From Bacteroidales bacterium (lineage in GTDB: Bacteria > Bacteroidota > Bacteroidia > Bacteroidales > UBA12077), in assembly GCA_030156305.1 (NCBI GenBank), contig JASGMZ010000098.1, positions 1 through 9,769 on the forward strand: a stretch of 9,769 bases of DNA. Reading direction: 5' to 3'. Shown here piece by piece: positions 1 through 7,011 of this stretch. The notes under the pieces were generated by a model. The model worked only from the letters and a program-made list of their open reading frames with translations, ran no database searches and had not been told where the DNA came from. The stretch's first letter is position 1, and every line of letters starts with the position of its first letter. The translations under genes and the position numbers were made by a program.

Positions 1-432
1 TCAGCTTACGTCAAACACCTTAAGTTGTTTGCCCATTATCTCGATCAATCCGGATTTCCCTATTCGATGTTAACAGGAAGTACCCAAAATCGTCAGCAGG
101 TAATCAACGACTTTCAAAACACCGAAGACAAGTCTGTTTTCCTTATCCAGATAAAAGCAGGGGGAGTAGGATTAAACTTAACGGCTGCTGATTATGTATT
201 CATCATCGATCCGTGGTGGAATCCGGCGGTTGAAGAACAAGCTATTAACCGTACTCACCGTATCGGGCAGGATAAAAATGTAATGGTTTATCGTTTTATT
301 TCTTCCGAAACAGTTGAAGAAAAAATACAAAAACTAAAATCAAAAAAATCAAAACTGGCCAATTCGTTTATTGATACTAAACAAACGAAAGAAAAAATGA
401 ATTTGGATTTAATTATGGAATTCTTACAATAG
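1..432 (+). CDS. SNF2-family DEAD/DEAH-box helicase, C-terminal fragment
   Basis: This is the 3' end of a gene that begins upstream of the window. The frame is open from base 1 (SAYVKHLKLF...) and stops at TAG 430-432, leaving 143 residues. They cover the end of RecA-like domain 2 of a Swi2/Snf2 ATPase. Motif V is seen as AGGVGLNLTAADYV (from about residue 53). It is followed by DPWWNPAVEEQ and motif VI QAINRTHRIGQ at about residues 80-90, which carries the arginines that contact ATP. A short charged tail (EEKIQKLKSKKSKLANSFID) closes the protein, as in bacterial SNF2 proteins of the HepA/RapA-like type. Family members are ATP-driven double-stranded DNA translocases that remodel protein-DNA or RNA polymerase complexes. 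The exact role cannot be told without the N-terminus. The TTG at 25 should not be taken as a start. The gene is convergent with the radical SAM gene. Confidence 0.93.
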   Translation, partial: SAYVKHLKLFAHYLDQSGFPYSMLTGSTQNRQQVINDFQNTEDKSVFLIQIKAGGVGLNLTAADYVFIIDPWWNPAVEEQAINRTHRIGQDKNVMVYRFISSETVEEKIQKLKSKKSKLANSFIDTKQTKEKMNLDLIMEFLQ

Positions 433-465
433 CAGCCTGATTCAATGCTCTTTTTTCCTCGTCCT

Positions 466-506
466 GAAAAACAAAATCAATAATACTGCAATTGTTCTTT
501 GATTTT
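466..506 (-). terminator. Possible weak terminator of the radical SAM gene
   Basis: On the minus strand an 8-bp A/T-rich stem, AAAATCAA (506-499) with TTGATTTT (480-473), closes an 18-nt loop. It is followed by GTTTTTC. It lies about 50 bp after the stop of the 556-1443 gene. The stem is weak (two G/C pairs) and the loop long, so this could be chance in AT-rich DNA. Confidence 0.25.
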
Positions 507-555
507 TGAGTTCCATAATGCCAGGTTTTAGTTACAGTTAAAAAATAATAAATTG

Positions 556-1443
556 TTACAATATGGCTAAAGTAGATGGATAAATATTATCGGGTGTTGT
601 GTTAATTGCATTTTTTAACTGAGAAATTATCTGCTCCTTGTCTTTAGCAAAAACACCTTTTAAAACCAAATTATTCGACACATGATCAGAACGATAAATA
701 ACATTATCCACATCAAGATGCCGGATAAACAGTAACAACTCTTCAAACAACTCTTTCACCGTTTGTTGTTGATAATCTCCTTTAAAATGATGTTGAAAAT
801 GTTTCTGTCCGAAAGGCATACTCAACGTAAGGGTTGAAAGAAATTTAGGTTGTAATCTATTGATTATATCAGCAGATCTTAGTGCATATTGACGGCTATA
901 CTTCCTGCCTCCCAACCCGTTAATAATCATAATCGATGTATCTATACCGGCATCATGGGCTTTTTGGATTCCATTAACGGTTGTATCAAAGGTTTCGCCT
1001 TTATTTACCCGTTTCAAAAGTTCATCATCACCAGTTTCAATGCCAACATATAAAAGTTTTAATCCCAAAGCCCTTAAAGCCTTTAATTCCTTTTCTGATT
1101 TGCTTAAAATATCCTTAGGTAAAGCATACGATGAAATTCGTTGGGCCCGTTCAAACTGATGATTAATTGCGGTTAGAACCGGAAGTAATTTATCCGGTGA
1201 TAACACGAATGCGTTACCATCGGCCAAAAAAAATTTTTTGGCTTTTGGAAAAGATTGAGCTAATTGAATAATCTCAGGTTTTATAGTGTCAAAACTTCGA
1301 ACGGTAAACTTTTTGGAGGTGTACATCTCGCAAAATGCGCACTTATTCCATGAACAACCTAAGGTGGCCTGTATAATTACCGATTGAGCTTCGGCAGGAG
1401 GCCGAAAAACCGGTTCGTTATATTTTATGGGTGTAAAAAACAA
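556..1443 (-). CDS. Radical SAM protein with CX4CX2C cluster motif
   Basis: A 295-residue protein of the Elp3/MiaB-like radical SAM group (COG1032-like). The iron-sulfur motif is at residues 30-38, GCSWNKCAFCEMY. The cysteines are C30, C35 and C38, so the spacing is CX4CX2C rather than the classical CX3CX2C, and the aromatic before the last Cys is kept. FFLADGNAF (71-79) and the SAM-contact strand YVGIETGDDELLKRVNKGE (132-150) follow. The C-terminal RSDHVSNNLVLKG (about 251-263) is typical of one uncharacterised subfamily. Such enzymes cleave SAM to a 5'-deoxyadenosyl radical; the substrate here is unknown. There is no B12-binding domain. The start is TTG at 1443-1441: an in-frame TAA lies two codons upstream and no ATG occurs before the cluster motif (the first is the Met just after C38), so the N-terminus matching the family (NEPVFRPPAEAQS) requires a TTG start. 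It is divergent from the protease gene by 106 bp. Confidence 0.88.
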   Translation of the reverse strand: MFFTPIKYNEPVFRPPAEAQSVIIQATLGCSWNKCAFCEMYTSKKFTVRSFDTIKPEIIQLAQSFPKAKKFFLADGNAFVLSPDKLLPVLTAINHQFERAQRISSYALPKDILSKSEKELKALRALGLKLLYVGIETGDDELLKRVNKGETFDTTVNGIQKAHDAGIDTSIMIINGLGGRKYSRQYALRSADIINRLQPKFLSTLTLSMPFGQKHFQHHFKGDYQQQTVKELFEELLLFIRHLDVDNVIYRSDHVSNNLVLKGVFAKDKEQIISQLKNAINTTPDNIYPSTLAIL

Positions 1444-1549
1444 TTTTTATTGATTTTAAAGATTTATTACTAACTTCAGAAATTAAACTTTATATACAAT
1501 TAAGGTATCAAAGAAAAAGAATTAATTAATCATAATAAAATTTAACCCA

Positions 1550-4500
1550 ATGAAAAAATCACTATTAATAACACTTATTTTGCTGGCTTTTCTAAGTTTT
1601 CATGGTAATGCCCGGAAAAATACAGCTTATTTTTTAACGGAACCGACCCTCTCGCCCGATGGCCAAAAAATTGTTTTTGTTTACGAAAATGATTTATGGC
1701 AGGTAAATATTGACGGTGGGATGGCCTCCAGGTTAACTGCTATGGATGGAGCAGAATCTAACCCGCGCTTTTCTCCTGATGGGCAATGGATTGCTTTTTC
1801 TTCGGAGCAAAATGGTAATGCCGATGTATATATCTTACCCGTTAATGGAGGTGAAATTACTCAACTCACCTATCACGATGCAAATGATTACGTAGATGGC
1901 TGGTCATGGGATTCAAAAACCATTAATTTCACATCTAACCGATATAATGTTATTGGTTCATATAAAATTGCAGTGAACGGAGGAACACCAACCCGGCTTT
2001 TTGGCGATAACTACTTTAATAATGTACACCATATTGCCGAATTACCCGATGAAAATGCATATCTTTTTACCGAATCATGGGAAAGTTTTATGTTCCCTCA
2101 CCGTAAAAGATATAAAGGAGGCCATAATCCGGATATTAAATACTACAATGCTACCACCAACGAATATAAAGCATTAACCTCATACAACGGGAAAGACCTT
2201 TGGCCCGGAACCGACATTAACGGGAATATATACTTTGCTTCAGATGAAAATACCTCGGTTTACAATCTTTTTACTTTCGAAAATTCGATAAAAAAACAAC
2301 TCACAAATTTTAATACGGCTATACAAAATCCTCAGGTTAGTGCTAACGGGGAAAAAATTGCTTTTACCAAAGATTACCAAATCCATATTTATGATGTAAA
2401 AACCCAAAGCACTCAAAAGCCTGAAATTAAAATTTACAAAAACGAAACCCTTGATATTCTTCAAAAATTTAATGTCCAGGGTAAAATTTCAACCTTTGAT
2501 ATATCGCCCGATAATAAAAAGATTGCATTTGTTTCGCGTGGACGATTATTTGTTTCCGATATCAAAGGAAAATTTGTGAAAGAAATTAATACACATCCTA
2601 AAGAACGAGTGGTTGAAGTTAAGTGGCTGAAAGATAACAAAAATCTGTTATATACAAGAACCAACAAAGGGTGGGCCAATATTTTTAAAACATCGGCTGT
2701 TGAGAACACAGATGAAAAACAATTAACTTTTGAAAATAAAACCGAACGATATATTGAGCTATCTCCCGATTTTGAAAAAGCGGTTTATATTAGTGGCTCA
2801 TCCAATATTAATCTGCTCGATTTAAAATCATTTAAAACAGATAAAATTGTTGAAGATGAATTTTGGTTCCGTGGCTCACAACCACACTTCTCGCCCGATG
2901 GAAATTATATTGTTTACACCGCTTTTAGAAATTTTGAACCCGATGTTTTTATTTATGATATCAACCAAAAAAAGAGTATAAATTTAACCCATAACGGGGT
3001 TCCTGAAAATGACCCTTTTTGGTCGCCCGACGGAAAATATTTATACATTAGTGCCAACAGATATTTTGCCGGATATCCCAGAGGAAAGGGCACGAACAAA
3101 ATATTCAGAATACCCTTATACCAATTCGCAAAAGATTTTAAATCTGACGAATATGAAAATCTTTTTAAGAAAGAGAATAAAAAAGATACCACCGTTGAAG
3201 TTAAGTTTACTTTAGAAAACATTGAAAAACGTTGGGAAGAAGTAGCTAATGTTGGTGGAGAACATCACAACCCATATATTTTTAAAGAAAAAGATAAAGA
3301 AATTCTCTTTTTCAATTCATATACCGATGACAGGAAATCATCCTTTAACAAAGTGGAGTTAAAACCCTTTGAAAAAGACAAAACCAAAAGCATCTCCGAC
3401 GAATCATTTGACATGATTGTAAAATCAAAAAATAAATATTATGCGTTAATCAATGGTTCAATTCATGAGATAAATATTTCAGCCGATAAAACAGACAAAA
3501 TCTCTATCGATTTTAGCTTTAGCAAAAATCTAAATAACGAATTTGAGCAGATGTTTTATGAAAACTGGGCTGCTTTGGCTGAAAACTTTTACGATGTAAA
3601 TTATCATGGAATAGACTGGAAGGAAACCCGCGATTATTATGAACAGTTTCTACCCTATATCAGAAACCGTGAAAATTTACGCAAACTGCAAATTGATATG
3701 TTAGGCGAGTTGAATGCATCGCACCTTGATTTTAGAACGACTGGAGAAGAGCAGGAAACATTTTACCAACTAAGAAGTAATGAAACAGGGATTCTTTTCG
3801 ATGAGGATAATCCTTATAAGGTAAAGGAATTTGTAGCCCAATCGCCGGTAGATATTTTAGATAATCCAATCATGCCCGGGGATGAACTTATTGCTGTAAA
3901 TGATGTTAAGACAACCCCATCAAAAAACAGAAATGCTTATTTTAATCATCCGGAAATATTAGATGAGATAAAACTCACGTTTAAACGCGGAAAATCAACT
4001 TATGATGTAAAAATACATCCCATAACTTCACGAAAACTCAATAACTTGCTTTATGACCAGTGGATAGCAAAAAAACAAGAAATTGTGGACAAAGCATCAG
4101 ATGAAAAAATTGCATATGTATATATGAAGGATATGGGAACAGGTAGTTTAGAGGATTTTTACATTGACATGACTACCGAAGCCGTTCATAAAGATGCTTT
4201 AATCCTGGATTTAAGATACAACCGTGGTGGAAATGTTCACGATGATGTATTGCAGTTTTTAGCTCAGAAACCTTACTTAAAATGGAAATACCGGGATGGC
4301 AAATTATCGCCACAACCTAATTTTGCACCTGCTGCCAAGCCTATCGTATTATTAGTTAACGAGCACTCATTGAGTGATGCCGAGATGACTGCTGCAGGGT
4401 TTAAGCAGTTGGAATTAGGTAAAATAATTGGTACGGAAACCTATCGTTGGATTATTTTTACCTCGGCTCGCCAACTGGTTGATGGTTCGTATACACGGCT

Positions 4501-4657
4501 ACCGGCCTGGGGTTGTTATACTTTGGATGGAAAAGATATGGAAATAACCGGTGTAGCTCCCGATATTTATGTTAAGAATACTTTTTTGAATCGATTAAAT
4601 GATACAGATCCGCAGTTGGAGAAAGCAATTCAAGAACTATTGAAAGAGCTGGAATAG
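1550..4657 (+). CDS. Exported Tricorn-type S41 serine protease
   Basis: A 1035-residue protein. The first 20-21 residues (MKKSLLITLILLAFLSFHGNA) form a signal peptide, so the enzyme probably acts in the periplasm. Residues 25-290 and about 305-640 are beta-propellers built of PD40/WD40-like repeats (LSPDGQK 34, FSPDGQW 74, VSANGEK 263, ISPDNKK 318, FSPDGNY 447, WSPDGKY 491). Residues 660-735 form a helical core segment, 745-825 a PDZ-like domain, and 830-1035 the S41 catalytic domain. The Tricorn tetrad is visible: S724-H725 in GELNASHLD, the nucleophile S942 with D943 in NEHSLSDAE, and E998 in GKDMEITGVAPD. The oxyanion glycines are in RYNRGGN (893-894). Archaeal Tricorn cuts oligopeptides made by larger proteases into di- to tetrapeptides; a similar scavenging or protein-turnover role is inferred here. 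Length matches bacterial Tricorn homologues. The ATG at 1550 is followed directly by the signal peptide. It looks monocistronic, with a strong terminator after it. Confidence 0.93.
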   Translation: MKKSLLITLILLAFLSFHGNARKNTAYFLTEPTLSPDGQKIVFVYENDLWQVNIDGGMASRLTAMDGAESNPRFSPDGQWIAFSSEQNGNADVYILPVNGGEITQLTYHDANDYVDGWSWDSKTINFTSNRYNVIGSYKIAVNGGTPTRLFGDNYFNNVHHIAELPDENAYLFTESWESFMFPHRKRYKGGHNPDIKYYNATTNEYKALTSYNGKDLWPGTDINGNIYFASDENTSVYNLFTFENSIKKQLTNFNTAIQNPQVSANGEKIAFTKDYQIHIYDVKTQSTQKPEIKIYKNETLDILQKFNVQGKISTFDISPDNKKIAFVSRGRLFVSDIKGKFVKEINTHPKERVVEVKWLKDNKNLLYTRTNKGWANIFKTSAVENTDEKQLTFENKTERYIELSPDFEKAVYISGSSNINLLDLKSFKTDKIVEDEFWFRGSQPHFSPDGNYIVYTAFRNFEPDVFIYDINQKKSINLTHNGVPENDPFWSPDGKYLYISANRYFAGYPRGKGTNKIFRIPLYQFAKDFKSDEYENLFKKENKKDTTVEVKFTLENIEKRWEEVANVGGEHHNPYIFKEKDKEILFFNSYTDDRKSSFNKVELKPFEKDKTKSISDESFDMIVKSKNKYYALINGSIHEINISADKTDKISIDFSFSKNLNNEFEQMFYENWAALAENFYDVNYHGIDWKETRDYYEQFLPYIRNRENLRKLQIDMLGELNASHLDFRTTGEEQETFYQLRSNETGILFDEDNPYKVKEFVAQSPVDILDNPIMPGDELIAVNDVKTTPSKNRNAYFNHPEILDEIKLTFKRGKSTYDVKIHPITSRKLNNLLYDQWIAKKQEIVDKASDEKIAYVYMKDMGTGSLEDFYIDMTTEAVHKDALILDLRYNRGGNVHDDVLQFLAQKPYLKWKYRDGKLSPQPNFAPAAKPIVLLVNEHSLSDAEMTAAGFKQLELGKIIGTETYRWIIFTSARQLVDGSYTRLPAWGCYTLDGKDMEITGVAPDIYVKNTFLNRLNDTDPQLEKAIQELLKELE

Positions 4658-4670
4658 GCAACATATTTTA

Positions 4671-4706
4671 ACGAGGGCTTCGCTTGAAGCGAAACCCTCG
4701 TTTTTA
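4671..4706 (+). terminator. Rho-independent terminator of the Tricorn gene
   Basis: A hairpin 13 bp after the protease stop. ACGAGGG (4671-4677) pairs with CCCTCGT (4695-4701), then after one C/A mismatch TTCGCT (4679-4684) pairs with AGCGAA (4688-4693) over a TGA loop. It is followed by TTTTTATTTA. On the minus strand no T-run follows, so it acts mainly in the + direction. Confidence 0.92.
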
Positions 4707-4847
4707 TTTATTAATAAAAAAAAGATGTGCAGCAATAATATACTTTCCTTTTATCAGCAGCACAAGACATCCAACAAAAATGAGAAGTAATGTAATAAAG
4801 GAAAATAAAATCTGAAAATCTATCGTATTTTGAGGGCATGCGAACAT
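4704..4847 (-). CDS. Possible 47-residue single-pass membrane peptide
   Basis: An ATG at 4847-4845 opens a 47-codon frame ending at TAA 4706-4704. The peptide starts MFACPQNTIDFQ. It has one strongly hydrophobic segment of about 20 residues (14-32, ILFSFITLLLIFVGCLVLL), followed by a basic IKGKY and a hydrophobic tail ending FFINK. This layout, one helix then a positively charged edge, is what a small membrane protein looks like. However, the region is AT-rich, where hydrophobic frames arise by chance, and another minus-strand frame here also reads hydrophobic. No family is recognised. It lies downstream of the kinase gene on the same strand, but the terminator at 4911-4940 stands between them. 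Its stop overlaps the T-tract of the protease terminator. Confidence 0.3.
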   Translation of the reverse strand: MFACPQNTIDFQILFSFITLLLIFVGCLVLLIKGKYIIAAHLFFINK

Positions 4848-4910
4848 AACTTGATGAGAAAATCAAAAGTAATAGTAGAGCAAAAATAGCTGTAATAAAA
4901 ATTAAGTGAT

Positions 4911-4940
4911 AAAAAAGGGCAACCTGAATAGCTGCCCAAA
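4911..4940 (-). terminator. Rho-independent terminator of the PfkB kinase gene
   Basis: On the minus strand GGGCAGC (4937-4931) pairs with GTTGCCC (4923-4917), with one G-U pair, over a 7-nt loop. It is followed directly by a run of six T (4916-4911). It begins 18 bp after the kinase stop codon. Confidence 0.82.
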
Positions 4941-4955
4941 AAAATTTGTTCTTTT

Positions 4956-5921
4956 TTAAATCTTTTGTTTTATTTCATTCCAGGTTTCAGCACTCATTTT
5001 GGAGCCAACAACCTCAATAACCTTGCTTGCACATAACGAACCTATTTCGCCACATTTATCTAAAGGCATTTTATTCACTAATCCATATAAAAATCCAGAA
5101 GCATATAAATCTCCAGCTCCAGTGGTATCAATAGATTTAGCTTTAAAAGGAGCTATTTTATAAACTTGATTATTACTTTTAACGAGTGAGCCATTTTTTC
5201 CGATTTTTACCACAGCAATTTCACTTTGCTCAGCCAATTCATGCAAAGCCTCTTCAGGGCCTTTTCCTGTAAATGCTTTGGCTTCTTCTTCGTTGGCAAA
5301 AATGATGTCAACGTAATTATTTAAATACTCTTGTAAAAATTCAAGATTTTCCTCAACAACATTAAAACTCGCCAAATCTAAAGAAATTTTCATGTTGTTG
5401 GCTTTCGCCAATTGAGCTGCTTTAAGCATTAATTTATGGTTTAATACTAAATAACCCTCGATATGCAGGTATTTATAATCTTTAAATTGATCTTCGATTA
5501 AGTCTATATCAGAAAGTTCAACAGCTGCACCTAAATAGGTAGCAAATGTCCGTTCCGAATCGGGCGATATTAAAGCCATTGCTCTTCCTGTTTCTGTCAT
5601 GGTTTTAAGCATAAAGGGTACAATCCCATTCGCTTTCATGTCGTTACTAAAAAATTCGCCAAACGAATCGTTGCCTACTTTTCCAATATATCCGGCCGGA
5701 GCGCCTAAACTTGCTAACCCATGTATTGTATTTGCAGCAGAACCACCCGATGATTGTGACTTCTTAAAATCAACCGTTTCTTTATTAATTTTATCAGCAA
5801 AATCTCTTTCTGATATTTGCATACTTCCTTTTCGTAATGAAAATTTTTCCAGGGTTGAATCATCCGGAAGCATCGTCATGATATCAACCAATGCATTTCC
5901 TATTCCTAATACTTTGTCCAT
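4956..5921 (-). CDS. PfkB-family kinase, probably adenosine kinase
   Basis: A 321-residue ribokinase/PfkB-fold sugar kinase. GIGNALVDIM (6-15) opens the fold. The substrate-binding glycine motif is SSGGSAANT (57-65) with GKVGNDSFGEFF (80-91). GRAMALISPDSERTFATYLGAA (112-133) matches the lid region of adenosine-kinase-like members, ANEEEAKAF (209-217) is the family signature, and DTTGAGD (265-271) is the anion-hole motif with catalytic base D271. The pattern GNALVDIM / GGSAANT / LHIEGYLV / SLDLASFNVVE is the one usually annotated adenosine kinase in Bacteroidota. The expected reaction is adenosine + ATP to AMP + ADP in the cytosol. Ribokinase or fructokinase activity cannot be excluded from motifs alone. 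ATG start at 5921; own promoter-like element upstream and terminator downstream, so probably monocistronic. It may clear adenosine released by the DUF62 enzyme at the end of the window. Confidence 0.88.
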   Translation of the reverse strand: MDKVLGIGNALVDIMTMLPDDSTLEKFSLRKGSMQISERDFADKINKETVDFKKSQSSGGSAANTIHGLASLGAPAGYIGKVGNDSFGEFFSNDMKANGIVPFMLKTMTETGRAMALISPDSERTFATYLGAAVELSDIDLIEDQFKDYKYLHIEGYLVLNHKLMLKAAQLAKANNMKISLDLASFNVVEENLEFLQEYLNNYVDIIFANEEEAKAFTGKGPEEALHELAEQSEIAVVKIGKNGSLVKSNNQVYKIAPFKAKSIDTTGAGDLYASGFLYGLVNKMPLDKCGEIGSLCASKVIEVVGSKMSAETWNEIKQKI

Positions 5922-5951
5922 TATATTATTATTTAATTCATTATTTTATCA

Positions 5952-5982
5952 CAAAAATACTAAGATTATTTGAATTGCCTAA
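5952..5982 (-). promoter_or_regulatory. Putative Bacteroidota-type promoter of the PfkB kinase gene
   Basis: The minus strand reads TATTTTTG at 5959-5952, a full match to the Bacteroidota -7 consensus TAnnTTTG. TTAG (5982-5979, 3 of 4 to TTTG) lies 19 bp upstream as a -33 element. The start codon is about 30 bp downstream, giving a short leader. Confidence 0.45.
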
Positions 5983-6045
5983 CTACTATTATAGATGAAT
6001 TGGAGTAATTAATTTATGTTGATGGTAAAAAAATTTTAATTTATT

Positions 6046-6077
6046 TTTGGTTTATAATATAAACTACTTTATATTTA
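6046..6077 (+). promoter_or_regulatory. Putative promoter of the membrane protein/regulator operon
   Basis: TTTG at 6046-6049 and TATATTTA at 6070-6077 (7 of 8 to TAnnTTTG) are spaced by 20 bp, as expected of Bacteroidota sigma-A promoters. They lie about 28 bp before the ATG at 6105. The spacer is filled by the palindrome described separately. Confidence 0.5.
6050..6064. promoter_or_regulatory. Candidate operator: palindrome GTTTATAATATAAAC
   Basis: A perfect 6-3-6 palindrome lies exactly between the putative -33 and -7 elements, where a bound dimer would block RNA polymerase. The same arms with the same 3-bp spacer recur at 6973-6987. The winged-helix protein encoded by the second gene of the operon is the obvious candidate ligand; this is inference. 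Confidence 0.4.
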
Positions 6078-6104
6078 CAAAATAATTAATTAAAATTTTA
6101 AACT

Positions 6105-6680
6105 ATGGATGATAAAAATCTAAAAGCAGAAGAAAGCCTCCGAATTATTGAACAAATGATTCAGAGGGCCAAAGGTAATCTATACGATAGCAGTTTTTAT
6201 TTTCTGCTATGGGGATGGATTATATTAATTGCAAATATAGGGAATATCGTATTAAATTATATTAATTACGATAAACCGTATTTAGTTTGGCTGTTAATAA
6301 TTCCGGGTGTAATAGCCAGTGCTATTTATGGGGCACAACACGGAAGAAAAGCAAAAGTAAAAACTCACCTCGACAGGCTTAATTCCCTAATCTGGATGGC
6401 ATTTCTTGTTTGTTATTTCACTATTCTGATTTTTATGAAAGAAATAAACTATCAAGTGGTTCCTGGCATTTATCTACTAGCTGGTTATGCAACATTTCTT
6501 ACCGGTGTTGTTATAAAATTTAAACCTCTAATTTGGGGTGGCTTTATATTTTTAGCTGGTGTTTTTGCTTATTTTTTATTACCTGCGAACTATTTTGAGT
6601 TTGTTTCGCCGGTAGTAATTATCTTGGGATATTTGATTCCTGGTTATTTATTAAAATCTCAGAACAAAAAAAATGCTTAA
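6105..6680 (+). CDS. Six-helix membrane protein of unknown function
   Basis: A 191-residue integral inner-membrane protein. Residues 1-28 (AEESLRIIEQMIQRAKGNL) form a charged, probably amphipathic cytosolic helix. Hydrophobic segments follow at about 31-53, 58-76, 93-112, 118-136, 141-159 and 164-183, and a basic tail (KSQNKKNA) ends the protein. Basic residues cluster between helices 2 and 3 (HGRKAKVKTHLDR, 79-91), placing that loop inside the cell. The opening ESL-IIEQMI followed by FLLWGW is a pattern I associate with uncharacterised Bacteroidota membrane proteins encoded next to small winged-helix regulators. No transport or catalytic motif is seen. The stop overlaps the start of the regulator gene by 8 bp, so the two are probably translationally coupled. 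The membrane protein may be a sensor for, or a target of, that regulator. Confidence 0.85.
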   Translation: MDDKNLKAEESLRIIEQMIQRAKGNLYDSSFYFLLWGWIILIANIGNIVLNYINYDKPYLVWLLIIPGVIASAIYGAQHGRKAKVKTHLDRLNSLIWMAFLVCYFTILIFMKEINYQVVPGIYLLAGYATFLTGVVIKFKPLIWGGFIFLAGVFAYFLLPANYFEFVSPVVIILGYLIPGYLLKSQNKKNA

Positions 6681-6957
6681 AAAATTAGACCCATTATTAC
6701 ATTCGGAATTGCGCCTGGCCATCATGTCGCTTTTAGTATCGCTCCAAAAAGCTGATTTTACTTATATTAAAGAAAAAACAGAAGCAACATCCGGTAATTT
6801 AAGTGTTCAGCTTACAAAACTTGAAGAGGCCGGATACCTTGAAATTAAGAAAGGGTTTAAAGGCAAAATGCCACAAACAACATGCTTCATCACCAGAAAA
6901 GGTATCGAAGCATTTGAAAAATATGTAGAAAATCTTAAGGCATATTTAAAATTATAA
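6673..6957 (+). CDS. Winged-helix transcriptional regulator (HTH_34-like)
   Basis: A 94-residue single-domain DNA-binding protein. LDPLLHSELRLAIMSLL (5-21) is helix 1. FTYIKEKTEATSGNLSVQLTKLEEAGYLEI (29-58) contains the helix-turn-helix with the recognition helix GNLSVQLTKLEEAGY. KKGFKGKMPQTTCFITRKGIEAF (59-81) is the beta wing and the last helix. This order fits the winged-helix family Pfam PF13601 (HTH_34), related to ArsR/MarR/PadR-type regulators that bind DNA as dimers. There is no ligand-binding domain and no metal-binding cysteine pair, so the signal may come by protein contact, for instance with the co-encoded membrane protein. The ATG at 6673 lies inside the end of the preceding gene (8-bp overlap). 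Palindromes at 6050-6064 and 6973-6987 are candidate binding sites and suggest autoregulation. Confidence 0.9.
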   Translation: MLKKLDPLLHSELRLAIMSLLVSLQKADFTYIKEKTEATSGNLSVQLTKLEEAGYLEIKKGFKGKMPQTTCFITRKGIEAFEKYVENLKAYLKL

Positions 6958-6971
6958 TTTTTTGAAATTTT

Positions 6972-6988
6972 AGTTTATTTTATAAACT
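6972..6988. promoter_or_regulatory. Second palindrome copy, AGTTTATTTTATAAACT
   Basis: A 7-3-7 palindrome 14 bp after the regulator stop. Its core has the same arms (GTTTAT, ATAAAC) and spacing as the copy in the operon promoter. As at the first site, TTTG (6961-6964) lies to its left and TATTTACA to its right. The fit to a promoter is poorer, and no gene now follows on the + strand. It could be a second operator or a promoter remnant. Confidence 0.35.
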
Positions 6989-7011
6989 TATTTACATAAA
7001 ATCATAACAAC

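Noticed and set aside
1444..1549. Promoters for the divergent radical SAM and protease genes.
   Set aside because: Several partial TAnnTTTG-like strings occur, but none has good spacing to a TTTG element.
2240..3222. Several open frames of 68-89 codons on both strands inside the protease gene.
   Set aside because: They overlap a large gene with intact domains throughout, and their translations show no recognisable motifs; shadow frames.
4765..4976. A second hydrophobic minus-strand frame (KNKFFWAAIQVALFYHL...) overlapping the small ORF region and the kinase terminator.
   Set aside because: It has no ATG, GTG or TTG start before its hydrophobic part and runs through a clear terminator hairpin; chance frame in AT-rich DNA.
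5599..5973. A 124-codon + strand frame antisense to the PfkB kinase.
   Set aside because: The opposite strand has a full set of kinase motifs, and this frame is an unremarkable translation of the antisense strand.
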